DNA from: Acidobacteriaceae bacterium
GTDB lineage: Bacteria; Acidobacteriota; Terriglobia; Terriglobales; Acidobacteriaceae
Direction of reading: 5' to 3'
NCBI GenBank assembly: GCA_027364815.1
Contig: DAHXOQ010000066.1
Location: forward strand, 1 to 11,630
Length of the DNA stretch: 11,630 bases
Both the position numbers and the translations under genes were made by a program. The notes under the pieces were generated by a model. That model did not search any database. It was not told the origin of the DNA and worked only from the letters and a program-made list of their open reading frames with translations. Shown here one piece after another: positions 1-7,442 of this stretch (positions are counted from its first letter, which is position 1; the number at the start of each line of letters is the position of its first letter).

Positions 1-102
1 TCTGCATCTAGTTTTGAAGATAATGGAGGGGTGGGGTTCTGTCAAATTATTTCTTGCCGTGGCCAAGTTGCCAGACGAGCTGAAGGAGCGGAGAATGGTG
101 CC

Positions 103-426
103 ATGCGAAGTGTGATGGTAATTGTGCTGGCAGCAGTGATTGGCGCGCAGGGAGCCTCTCTCGGTCAGTCCGGCTCCAATGAGTCTTACTCCGAGCGGAA
201 CAGAGCAAGCGGCGCAAAAAAGTTATCTGCTGCCGAACTCGTCGACATCAATCGTGCGAGTGCGGAAGAGTTGATGAAGTTGCCGGGAATGACTAAGGTT
301 TGGGCAGATCGGGTAGTGAAGTTCAGGCCGTACAAGAGGAAGACAGAGTTGCTTGAACATGGGATTATGCCAGATCGAGTGTATGACAAGGTGAAGGATT
401 TTGTGGTGGCGCATAAAGTTGATTAA
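103..426 (+). CDS. Small exported helix-hairpin-helix (ComEA-like) protein
   Basis: The protein is 107 aa from ATG 103. An in-frame GTG at 31 would add 24 residues lacking signal-peptide character, while ATG 103 puts a hydrophobic signal-like segment (residues 3-18, ending near an Ala-Gln-Gly-Ala stretch) at the N-terminus, with a purine-rich AAGGAG about 14 nt upstream. The mature part carries a helix-hairpin-helix repeat: residues 45-64 contain VDINRASAEELMKLPGM, the ComEA/PF12836-type pattern 'iNtAs.eeL..lPGi', and a weaker second HhH-like half lies at 80-100. Such domains usually bind DNA without sequence specificity, and ComEA does so in the periplasm during uptake. Here there is only one HhH unit and no competence neighbours, so a role in DNA uptake is not shown. 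It is convergent with the RND permease gene. Confidence 0.8.
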   Translation: MRSVMVIVLAAVIGAQGASLGQSGSNESYSERNRASGAKKLSAAELVDINRASAEELMKLPGMTKVWADRVVKFRPYKRKTELLEHGIMPDRVYDKVKDFVVAHKVD

Positions 427-465
427 TTAGATTTCTAATAAGTTAAAACCAACATTCTTGATACC

Positions 466-499
466 CACCCGAGCGAAAAACAGGATCGTCGCTCGGGTG
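466..499. terminator. Stem-loop between convergent genes, possible bidirectional terminator
   Basis: CACCCGAGCG (466-475) and CGCTCGGGTG (490-499) are perfect 10-bp inverted arms around a 14-nt loop. It sits in the 95-bp gap between the HhH gene (+) and the RND permease gene (-), where a shared terminator is expected. Neither strand has a clear T-tract directly after the stem, so it is not a textbook intrinsic terminator; it could act with Rho or only as a 3'-end stabiliser. Confidence 0.5.
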
Positions 500-521
500 A
501 AGTAGCCAAATTTGTAAGTTG

Positions 522-3500
522 TTACTCAGCAGTTTCTGCGGGCTTTTCTTTTTTGAATCCGTGCAGGATGCTTTTCAGAATCACGTAGAGTGTTGGAATG
601 AAGAAGAGGTTCAGCACCGTTGACAGAATCATTCCGCCGACGATGGTGGTGCCGACAGAACGGCGGCCAAGTGCGCCGGCGCCGTTGGCGAAGACCAGCG
701 GAGTGACACCGAGAATAAACGCGATGGAGGTCATGAGGATGGGGCGGAGTCGGAGCTCAGCGGCCTCGATTGCGGCTTCAGCGATGGAGCGGCCCTTGCG
801 GCGGAGTTGCTCGGCGAACTCGACGATGAGGATGGAGTTTTTGGCCGAGAGTCCGATCAGGAGAACGAGTCCGATCTGGCAGTAGACATCGTTAACGCTG
901 GGATGTGCAGGGTCGATGAGGCCGCGCAGTGAGACTGCGCCAAGTGCGCCGAGGATGGCCATTGGAACGGCAAGCAAAATGATGAAGGGCAGCGAGAAGC
1001 TCTCGTACTGCGCGCTCAGCGTGAGATAGACAACAAGCAGGCCGAGGCCGAAGATGATGATCGCTTTGCCGGCGGACTCGAGTTCTTCAAGCGTGAGTCC
1101 GGTCCACTCGTAACTCATGCCGGGCAGCTTCATTTTGTCGGCGAGATTCTGCATGGAGATAATTCCCTCACCAGAGCTGTAACCGGGCGCGGGCGAGCCG
1201 TCAATTTCAACCGAGCGGAAAAGATTGTAATGCGAGATGACCGGCGCTCCGGCGCTCTCCTTGACGGTGACGAGGTTGTCGAGCGAGATCATCTGGCCGG
1301 TGTCTGAGCGCACATAAAAGCTTTTCAATTGTTGCGCTGTCATGCGGAAGGCCTGGTCGGCCTGCACGTAGACGCGATAGGTGCGGTTGTTGTAATCGAA
1401 GTCGTTGACGTATGCCGAACCCATGAAGACGCTGAGCGTAGTTGCGATCTGGGTGAGCGAGACGTTGAGGCTCTTGGCCTTTTCGCGGTCGATGGTAACC
1501 AGAATCTGCGGATCGTTCGCGGAGAAAGTTGTGAGTAGGCCGGTGAGATCTTTGCTCGTGCGGCTGGCCCCGACTATCTGGTGCGCGACGCGGTCACGAT
1601 CGGCGAGAGTGTTTTGTCCGCGGGCTTCAAGTTCAAATTGGAATCCGCCGAAGGAGCCGACGCCGTTGACGGCCGGCGGCGGAAACAGCATGACCACGGC
1701 GCCGTGTGGATCCATCATCAGCATCTGGAGTTTGGGTTGCAGGTCGGCGATGACATCGGCAGTTGAGTGTCCTTTGCCTTTGCGCTCGTCAGAAGGGCGC
1801 AGGCTGACGAAGATGATGCCGGCGTTGGCTGCGCCGCCGGAGAAACTGAATCCCATCACGGAGAAGGCGCCGTTGATGTCAGGGTTGGATGCGAGGATGG
1901 CCTCGGCCTTATCGGCGACATTCGTTGTGTAAGCAAGCGATGCGCCGGGAGGAGCCTGCACGATGCAGAAGATGTAGCCCTGGTCTTCCTGCGGAATGAA
2001 GCCGGTGGGAACCGTGCGATACATCCATGCGGTTGCCGCGAGCCCGACAAAAAAGACAAGCAGCACCAGGTAGCGCAGCCTGAGAACAAAGTGAATGGTC
2101 TTGGCATACGTTGCGCCGAGCCACGAGATGAAATTATCAGCGCCGTGAATGAAGGCGGCGAAGATGCGCGAAATGGTTTTGCTGTGCAGAAAATCGAGCT
2201 GGTGAGGCCGCTCTTCTTCGCCGCGCAGGAACATCGCCGAGAGCGCGGGTGAGAGCGTAAGCGCGTTGAAGGCTGAGATGGCGATGGCGAATGCGATGGT
2301 CAGCGAGAACTGGCGATACAGAATTCCCGTTGTGCCGGGGAAAAAGGAGACGGGCACAAAAACTGCAATCAGGACCAGCGATGTGGCGATGACGGCGCTC
2401 GTGACTTCGCCCATGGCGTTTGAAGTCGCCTCGTGCGGATCGCTGTGCTCCATGGCAATGTGCCGCTGCACGTTTTCTATGACGACGATGGCGTCATCGA
2501 CTACAAGACCCGTGGCCAGCGTGATGCCGAAGAGGGTGAGTGAGTTAATCGAGAAGCCGAAAAGCTTGATGAAGGCGAAGGTGCCTATGAGCGAAACAGG
2601 AATGGTGACGGCGGGGATGATGGTGGCGCGCCAATCAAGCAGGAAGAGAAAAATGACGGCGATGACGATGATGACAGAAAAGCCGAGGGTGATGAGCACC
2701 TCGCGAATGGAGTCGCCGACAACGGTGGTGGAGTCAAACGCAATGGCGTACTTGAGCCCCGGCGGAAAGTGCTTGGAGAGTTCTTCCAGCACAGCCTTGG
2801 TTTTGCGGTCGACATCGAGCGAGTTCGCCGTAGAGAGCTGCTGCACGCCGATTCCGTTGGCCGCGTGGCCGCTGAATTTGAGCGTGCTGCTGTAGTCCTC
2901 CGCGCCGACGACCGAGTGGCCGACATCCTTGAGAAGGACAAGTCCGTTAGGCGTGTTTTTGACAATGATGCGGTCGAATTCTGCGCTGCTGCCGAGGCGG
3001 CCGACGACGCGCACGGGTATCTCGTAAGCCTGCTTGGAATCTGAGGGCGGCTGGCCAAGTTGCCCCGCGGGGATTTCAACGTTCTGTTCCGCGAGCGCGT
3101 TGATTACGTCAGTCGCAGTGAGTCCGCGCGCCGCAAGCTTGACGGGGTCAAGCCAGCCTCGGAGGGAGTATTTGCGCTCGCCGAAGATGATGGCGTCGCC
3201 GACGCCGGGTACGCGCTTGATGGCGTCCTTCACGTAGATGTCAAGATAGTTGGAGATGAATTCTGGCGAGTAGCGATTGTCTTCCGTGTAAAATCCGGCG
3301 GCCAGTACAAAATTTTCATTCGCCTTGGCGATCGAGATGCCGGTTTGATTCACCACAGAGGGCAAACGACCCTGCACGCTGGCCACGCGATTCTGCACGT
3401 CGACCGCTGCGATGGATAGATCGTAGCCGGTTTGGAAGGTGATGCTGATGGTGCTGATCCCGCTGTTCGTGCTCGACGAGGTCATGTAACGCATTCCCTC

Positions 3501-3719
3501 GACGCCGTTGATGGCTTCTTCAAGTGGAATGGTGACGGCCTTCTCAACTGTCTCTGCATCGGCGCCGATGTAGACGCTGGTGACGGAGACTTGCGGCGGC
3601 GCAAGATTGGGATAGAGCGCAACGGGAAGCGTGGGAATGCAGACCGCGCCGGCGAGAATGATCAGCAGCGCGCAGACGGTTGCAAAGACCGGACGACGAA
3701 TAAAGAAATCTACAAACAC
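522..3719 (-). CDS. RND efflux permease, AcrB/HAE1 type
   Basis: This is a 1065-aa inner-membrane proton-driven efflux transporter of the hydrophobe/amphiphile exporter (HAE1, AcrB/MexB-like) family; full length for the family is 1030-1070 aa. It has the N-terminal FFIRRPVFA signature and TM1, a periplasmic porter region (about 35-335), a TM2-TM6 block (about 340-500), a second porter loop (about 570-875) and TM8-TM12 (about 880-1050). The proton-relay acidic pair of TM4 is present (GLVVDDAIVVIEN, Asp408-Asp409), as is the matching Lys960 in TM10 (GLSAKNSILIVEF). The late RRSVGTTIVGGM motif is also typical. The start is GTG at 3719 with a GAAGGGCAGGG purine run upstream on the minus strand. 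It lies 65 bp after the adaptor gene and is surely co-transcribed. Substrate cannot be told from sequence, and no outer-membrane factor is encoded nearby. Confidence 0.95.
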   Translation of the reverse strand: MFVDFFIRRPVFATVCALLIILAGAVCIPTLPVALYPNLAPPQVSVTSVYIGADAETVEKAVTIPLEEAINGVEGMRYMTSSSTNSGISTISITFQTGYDLSIAAVDVQNRVASVQGRLPSVVNQTGISIAKANENFVLAAGFYTEDNRYSPEFISNYLDIYVKDAIKRVPGVGDAIIFGERKYSLRGWLDPVKLAARGLTATDVINALAEQNVEIPAGQLGQPPSDSKQAYEIPVRVVGRLGSSAEFDRIIVKNTPNGLVLLKDVGHSVVGAEDYSSTLKFSGHAANGIGVQQLSTANSLDVDRKTKAVLEELSKHFPPGLKYAIAFDSTTVVGDSIREVLITLGFSVIIVIAVIFLFLLDWRATIIPAVTIPVSLIGTFAFIKLFGFSINSLTLFGITLATGLVVDDAIVVIENVQRHIAMEHSDPHEATSNAMGEVTSAVIATSLVLIAVFVPVSFFPGTTGILYRQFSLTIAFAIAISAFNALTLSPALSAMFLRGEEERPHQLDFLHSKTISRIFAAFIHGADNFISWLGATYAKTIHFVLRLRYLVLLVFFVGLAATAWMYRTVPTGFIPQEDQGYIFCIVQAPPGASLAYTTNVADKAEAILASNPDINGAFSVMGFSFSGGAANAGIIFVSLRPSDERKGKGHSTADVIADLQPKLQMLMMDPHGAVVMLFPPPAVNGVGSFGGFQFELEARGQNTLADRDRVAHQIVGASRTSKDLTGLLTTFSANDPQILVTIDREKAKSLNVSLTQIATTLSVFMGSAYVNDFDYNNRTYRVYVQADQAFRMTAQQLKSFYVRSDTGQMISLDNLVTVKESAGAPVISHYNLFRSVEIDGSPAPGYSSGEGIISMQNLADKMKLPGMSYEWTGLTLEELESAGKAIIIFGLGLLVVYLTLSAQYESFSLPFIILLAVPMAILGALGAVSLRGLIDPAHPSVNDVYCQIGLVLLIGLSAKNSILIVEFAEQLRRKGRSIAEAAIEAAELRLRPILMTSIAFILGVTPLVFANGAGALGRRSVGTTIVGGMILSTVLNLFFIPTLYVILKSILHGFKKEKPAETAE

Positions 3720-3784
3720 GCTAAACCCTGCCCTTCAAGTGGTGAGTAAAAATAACGCCCGACAAAATCAACAGAAACAGAAAA

Positions 3785-4879
3785 TTAACGGCCCAGCAGA
3801 ATGACAGGCATTCCATCGACGAGGTACTGTGTTCCGGTGACAATGACTTTGTCGCCCGCGTTGAGACCGCTGAGAATCGCGTAATGGTCGCCAATGATGT
3901 CGCCGAGAGTAACCGCAGCCTGGTGCGCAATCAACATTCCGCCCTTCTGCGTGGCGACGTATACAAAGCTCTGGCCACCCTGGCGCACAATGGCAAGCAC
4001 GGGTACGGTGGGCAGATTGGCTGTGCGCCAGATGACGCGCGCCTTGATCATCTGCATGGAGCGCAGGGGGTCACCTGTTTTCATTACTGCCGAACTGACT
4101 GGAGCCTTGGCCAGTATGCCCTGCAACGAATTGTCAACCTGCGGAGAGACGAAGTCGATTTTTGTCTTCTGAATCAAAGTGTTGTTGGTGTCAAGGAGTT
4201 CAACTTCGAGGCCGTTACGGGCATCGGCTGCGCGCTCCGTCGGCAGATAAATATAGGCTTCGAGGTCGCGATTCTCATCGACCGTTGTCAGCACAGTCGT
4301 CGACGAGACATAATCGCCAACGTGCACCGGAATGTCGCCGACGATGCCATCGTAAGGCGCGCGAATGCTGTAGTAGGCAAGCTGCTCCTCTTGCGTTTTG
4401 GTTGATTCGACAGCGGAGTCGTAATCGGCTCGCGCGTTGTCATTGGCCTGGCGCGCCTGGTCAAAGGCATCATGGCTGGTGACGCCGGCTTCAAATAGTT
4501 GCTTCTGCCGATTGAATTCAATCACCGCGTAATCAAGCACGGCCTTCTTCTGGCGTTCGGTGGCCCGCTGTGAGGCAACTGTGGCAAGCTGGTGCGCCGG
4601 GTCTACCTCCATCAGCAGTTGCCCGGCTTTCACGTGGTCGCCGGATTTGGCGCTGATGGAAATTAGACGGCCATCAACCTGAGGCTGCAATGTGGCCGAG
4701 CGCCGCGATTTGATCGTCGCCACATACTCGCTGGTGACGGGCACCGGTGAGAAGGCCACGGTCACGGTCTGCACGGGCATCCCATTGCCTTGTGCCGGTG
4801 GTGGCGCGCTTGCGTGGCAACCGGCCAGAATCAGGCACTCTACGACAACACCACATATTGATACAAATTTAGCTTTCAA
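3785..4879 (-). CDS. RND periplasmic adaptor (membrane fusion protein), lipoprotein
   Basis: This adaptor bridges the RND pump to an outer-membrane channel. The open frame extends up to 5071, but the likely start is TTG at 4879: it is preceded by AAAGGAG with 5 nt spacing, and it places a lipoprotein signal at the N-terminus with lipobox LAGC (Cys21). The longer version would bury this signal behind 64 residues of unlikely sequence. From TTG the protein is 364 aa, normal for AcrA/MexE-type proteins. The two half-motifs of the biotinyl-lipoyl domain are at about 66-93 (VDGRLISISAKSGDHVKAGQ) and 171-192 (SIRAPYDGIVGDIPVHVGD), with an alpha-helical hairpin between (about 98-168) that would dock onto the channel, then beta-barrel and membrane-proximal domains (200-360). 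First gene of the operon; TTG and GTG starts for the two genes suggest modest translation. Confidence 0.92.
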   Translation of the reverse strand: MKAKFVSICGVVVECLILAGCHASAPPPAQGNGMPVQTVTVAFSPVPVTSEYVATIKSRRSATLQPQVDGRLISISAKSGDHVKAGQLLMEVDPAHQLATVASQRATERQKKAVLDYAVIEFNRQKQLFEAGVTSHDAFDQARQANDNARADYDSAVESTKTQEEQLAYYSIRAPYDGIVGDIPVHVGDYVSSTTVLTTVDENRDLEAYIYLPTERAADARNGLEVELLDTNNTLIQKTKIDFVSPQVDNSLQGILAKAPVSSAVMKTGDPLRSMQMIKARVIWRTANLPTVPVLAIVRQGGQSFVYVATQKGGMLIAHQAAVTLGDIIGDHYAILSGLNAGDKVIVTGTQYLVDGMPVILLGR

Positions 4880-5172
4880 ACCGACTCCTTTTAGGCAGAA
4901 CTGTGCTGCAACGTACACATTTGAATGAATGATTGCGATATTACTTATACGTTTGATGCACGAATCAAGACGCGGAACCAAAGATAATTTTAGCGCGGAT
5001 CTGCCGGCTGAAGCCTGAAATTGTCCCAGTTGACGGCGGAAGCCAGCGATTGACCCTGGAAGTGAACTCAAAGCCGAGATTCACGACGCGCATAGTACAA
5101 TTCTTTCAATCATTTTATGTGCCTGTAAGAACGGCTGAATAAGCTTTGAAAACGAGAGAAAGAGTTATGCAT
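4880..5172. other. Divergent intergenic region between efflux operon and lipoprotein gene
   Basis: This 293-bp gap must hold promoters for both directions. Facing the pump there is a TAATAT -10-like hexamer (minus strand, 4938-4943) and a partial -35 TTGATT (4963-4968) at a long 19-bp spacing. No convincing sigma70 pair was found facing the lipoprotein gene. No regulator gene fits in the gap. The extended adaptor reading frame (to 5071) crosses it but is judged non-coding. Confidence 0.45.
4938..4968 (-). promoter_or_regulatory. Candidate efflux-operon promoter with overlapping inverted repeat
   Basis: On the minus strand TTGATT (4963-4968) and TAATAT (4938-4943) resemble -35 and -10 boxes, though the 19-bp spacer is longer than ideal. 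The -35 region coincides with an inverted repeat, TTGAT-N6-ATCAA (4953-4968), a size compatible with a dimeric regulator site. Transcription would begin about 50 nt upstream of the TTG start of the adaptor gene. Both the promoter and the operator are inferences from short matches. Confidence 0.3.
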
Positions 5173-6408
5173 ATGAAGGTTTTGAGTTATGTCTTTGCTG
5201 GTTTGCTGACGGTGACGGCACTTTCCGGCTGCAGCAACTCAACAAACAACGGCGGCGGCGGTGGTAACAACCCGACCACCATTACCGTAAACTTCACCGG
5301 TAACCCGGGTTCACTTGCGTATCAGATCGGCTCCGGCTCCTACACCGCAGGAACCTTAAGCGGAAACACGCTCACCTTCTCGGTTCCTAATGGCACATCC
5401 AATTTCTCCTTCGCCTACCTTTGCGGGCAAGGTGCAACGCTAGAAGAAACCGTTATCAATGCTACGATCAACGACGGCACAACATACGCAGGTGGGTGTG
5501 CCAGCAACACACAGTTGACGGTGGGATCTTTGACCGGTTCCGTTGATACCTCCGCACTAACAAATCCTCAGACGCTTGAGGTCGCATCCTCTCAACCGGA
5601 TGCTTCTTATTATGTGCAAATCCCCGTCGCGCAGGCGCCTGCGTTCAATGTACTAGCTGTTAAAGGGACTGACGACATCCTTCTCGCCGTACTCGATACT
5701 AACTCTGCATACATTGCTGCCAAAGAGCTCACCTCCCAGCAGGTACCCGGCACCTTGAATGGAGGCAATACTGTTACTTTTGGAAATGCAGACCTGACGA
5801 CTCCCGCAAATATTACTTACAACAATCTCCCAGCAGGAGCTACGCCATCTACATATCTCTTTTTCAGCTCTGCCACAGGCGGTCAGTACAGTCTTGGTAC
5901 GGTCACCACCACTTATCCCGTTATGCCGGCTACGCTTCTGACCGGGAGCGCCACATATGAACTCAGTTCCACAGCCATTGCCGCTAACGGTTCCGCTGTC
6001 AGCTTTAACTCATTCACCAACACAGGTAGCACGGTTACTATCAATTTCCCCAATCCCTGGAACTGCACTGCTCCAGTTGCTGCTAACTATCCGACCTTCC
6101 TGCTCAACTCTTACAACGGCTTCACCGGCAACAGCGGCAGAACTCTGGAGGCATCTTTGCTGTGGATTGGAGGTGGGAACATCGGCTATTCAATCTATCT
6201 CGTCAATTATCCAGATACAGTCGGTTCATCTGGTGTAACGGCTCCCAACCTGTCGAACGTAAGCAGCGTCTACCCCGTACCTGCCTCCGGAATGACCGCT
6301 TTTTGGAGTCAGGGCAACACGGAATTCAGTTCGGGTAAAGTCGGCAGCACCCCGGCCAATTCCACTGTCAGCACTGTTGGTTGTAACGGCAATTTTACTG
6401 TGCCCTAA
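5173..6408 (+). CDS. Hypothetical beta-rich lipoprotein
   Basis: I do not recognise the family. The start chosen is ATG 5173, with the purine run AGAAAGAG about 8 nt upstream; ATG 5167 and TTG 5146 are in frame but place that run too close or outside. The 411-aa product has a lipoprotein signal with lipobox LSGC (Cys20), followed by a flexible Asn/Gly linker (residues 24-34) and then a Thr/Ser/Asn/Gly-rich, aromatic-spaced sequence of alternating polar and hydrophobic residues suggesting beta-sandwich or beta-propeller-like modules. A few Cys residues (for example in AYLCGQG and YAGGCAS) could form disulfides. There is no catalytic motif. Such surface lipoproteins are frequent in Acidobacteriota; a role in adhesion or envelope structure is a guess. 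Divergent from the pump operon, with no sign that they cooperate. Confidence 0.82.
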   Translation: MKVLSYVFAGLLTVTALSGCSNSTNNGGGGGNNPTTITVNFTGNPGSLAYQIGSGSYTAGTLSGNTLTFSVPNGTSNFSFAYLCGQGATLEETVINATINDGTTYAGGCASNTQLTVGSLTGSVDTSALTNPQTLEVASSQPDASYYVQIPVAQAPAFNVLAVKGTDDILLAVLDTNSAYIAAKELTSQQVPGTLNGGNTVTFGNADLTTPANITYNNLPAGATPSTYLFFSSATGGQYSLGTVTTTYPVMPATLLTGSATYELSSTAIAANGSAVSFNSFTNTGSTVTINFPNPWNCTAPVAANYPTFLLNSYNGFTGNSGRTLEASLLWIGGGNIGYSIYLVNYPDTVGSSGVTAPNLSNVSSVYPVPASGMTAFWSQGNTEFSSGKVGSTPANSTVSTVGCNGNFTVP

Positions 6409-6427
6409 ACCTGGTCCAGACCGTGCA

Positions 6428-6460
6428 GCGCCTTAACGGGCTTTGTGCTTTGTTTAGCGC
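6428..6460. terminator. Weak imperfect stem between convergent genes
   Basis: GCGC-CTTAAC (6428-6437) can pair imperfectly with GTTTA-GCGC (6452-6460), with one bulge and one mismatch, in the 86-bp gap between the lipoprotein gene (+) and the YhhQ-like gene (-). There is no T-tract. It is listed because a terminator is expected here and nothing better is visible. Confidence 0.22.
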
Positions 6461-6494
6461 AGAGGGACTCATCGGTATCTCAACTTTATCGGGC

Positions 6495-7184
6495 TTATAG
6501 CTCTGCCACCGCAAACGGATTGAAATTCGTTTTGCGGTCATAAGCATCCACGCCCTCTGCGCGCTTCAATGCGCGGACAACCACATAAGTCAGCGGCGTG
6601 GCGACCACCTCTACGGCAACCTTAACCAGATAAGAAGAAAGAATCATGCGTCCCAGCATCGGCCAGGATTGCGAGCCGACGAATGCGATGACGACGATGA
6701 CGGCGGTGTCAACGGCCTGCCCGGTTATCGTCGAACCAATCGTCCGCGTCCAAAGCCACTTGCCGCCGGTGAAAAGCTTGAGCTTGGCAAGCGTGTAGCT
6801 GTTGGTGAACTCGCCGCACAAGTAAGCGACAAGGCTGGCCATGGCGTAGCGCGGTACGACGGCGAAAACGGTTGCATAAGCCTGCTGATTGTTCCAGCCC
6901 GGTGCCGGAGGAAGCCAGACTGCGAGCGCGCCAAGAATCGAGAGAGCGGCCATCGCAAAAAAACCGAGCCAGATGGCGCGGCGCGATACGCCGTAGCCGT
7001 AAACTTCCGTGAAGACATCGCCACAGATATAAGTCAGCGGAAAAAAGAACTCGGCCGCAGAAATGCGCAGCCAGCTCAGGGGCTGCCAGGGAACCAGGCA
7101 AATCTTCGGCCCCACGAGGTTCGAGATCAGAAGAACCGCGACGAAGCCGACCGTGAGGGAATCGAGAAAACGGAATTTGCGCAT
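6495..7184 (-). CDS. yhhQ: Queuosine precursor transporter, YhhQ/VUT (DUF165) family
   Basis: This polytopic inner-membrane protein belongs to the family of E. coli YhhQ, which imports queuosine precursors (preQ0/preQ1) for the wobble-base modification of Asn, Asp, His and Tyr tRNAs. The start is set at ATG 7184, giving 229 aa, the usual family length; the frame is open to 7304 but the extra 40 residues are polar, without family resemblance. About six TM segments can be seen (near 10-30, 42-56, 70-92, 103-125, 155-172, 182-205). Hallmarks are GDVFTEVYGYG (55-65), GEFTNS (124-129) and WTRTIGSTITGQAVDT (145-160), the last two conserved in the family. No strong Shine-Dalgarno precedes the start. 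It stands alone, with no queuosine biosynthesis genes beside it. Confidence 0.9.
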   Translation of the reverse strand: MRKFRFLDSLTVGFVAVLLISNLVGPKICLVPWQPLSWLRISAAEFFFPLTYICGDVFTEVYGYGVSRRAIWLGFFAMAALSILGALAVWLPPAPGWNNQQAYATVFAVVPRYAMASLVAYLCGEFTNSYTLAKLKLFTGGKWLWTRTIGSTITGQAVDTAVIVVIAFVGSQSWPMLGRMILSSYLVKVAVEVVATPLTYVVVRALKRAEGVDAYDRKTNFNPFAVAEL

Positions 7185-7291
7185 CCATATAAGGATAAAG
7201 CAAAAGCGATAAGAATAATGCAAAAGCGGCCCCGGAGATCGCCTCTGAGAATACTGAGCACGAACAGGAGCGGCTTTTGGCGGGGCCTGTG

Positions 7292-7339
7292 AATTGACGC
7301 GCATCGATTGAGTCGATAAACTGTATTAGAGCGTCAATT
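7292..7339. repeat. Nested inverted repeat around the tRNA-Glu promoter
   Basis: Outer arms AATTGACGC (7292-7300) and GCGTCAATT (7331-7339) are perfect over 9 bp. An inner hairpin ATCGA-TTGAG-TCGAT (7303-7317) lies between them. The left outer arm contains the -35 box, the inner hairpin fills the spacer and the right arm lies at the predicted transcription start. Confidence 0.6.
7294..7322 (+). promoter_or_regulatory. Sigma70-like promoter of tRNA-Glu
   Basis: TTGACG (7294-7299, 5/6 to the -35 consensus) is followed at exactly 17 bp by TAAACT (7317-7322, 4/6 to the -10 consensus). Predicted initiation near 7329 leaves a leader of about 35 nt before the mature tRNA, normal for a tRNA gene. 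Confidence 0.65.
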
Positions 7340-7364
7340 TATTCCCTCCTTCACGCTCATCAGC

Positions 7365-7442
7365 GTCCCCGTCGTCTAGCCCGGCCTAGGACACCGCCCT
7401 TTCACGGCGATAACACGGGTTCGAATCCCGTCGGGGACGCCA
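7365..7442 (+). tRNA. tRNA-Glu (anticodon TTC), CCA encoded
   Basis: A full cloverleaf is visible. Acceptor arms GTCCCCG (7365-7371) and CGGGGAC (7432-7438) pair perfectly; the discriminator is G7439 and CCA is encoded at 7440-7442. The anticodon loop CTTTCAC (7399-7405) gives TTC at 7401-7403, and the T arm ACGGG-TTCGAAT-CCCGT is perfect. The sequence closely resembles bacterial tRNA-Glu. One oddity: the outermost anticodon-stem pair is C7394 opposite A7410 instead of C-G. The 3' end served as an integration site: it overlaps the 3' end of a recombinase gene on the other strand, and its last bases recur at 10906-10915. Confidence 0.97.

Larger units (their letters stand above)
7185..7364. 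other. Intergenic region with two sets of inverted repeats
   Basis: This 180-bp region lies between the YhhQ-like start and the tRNA. It contains a direct repeat GCAAAAGCG (7200-7208 and 7220-7228), two crossed 7-bp complementary pairs (CAAAAGC 7221-7227 with GCTTTTG 7273-7279; GGCCCCG 7228-7234 with CGGGGCC 7281-7287), and a 9-bp inverted repeat over the tRNA promoter. It should also hold the minus-strand promoter of the transporter gene, but none is convincing. Confidence 0.5.

Noticed and set aside
598..3749. Several plus-strand ORFs of 60-209 codons opposite the RND permease gene
   Set aside because: They are shadows of the strongly coding GC-rich minus-strand frame and have low-complexity translations without family resemblance.
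7185..7304. preQ1 riboswitch upstream of the transporter gene
   Set aside because: No compact CCC-containing stem with the A-rich tail of preQ1-I and no recognisable preQ1-II or III layout; only crossed repeats are seen.
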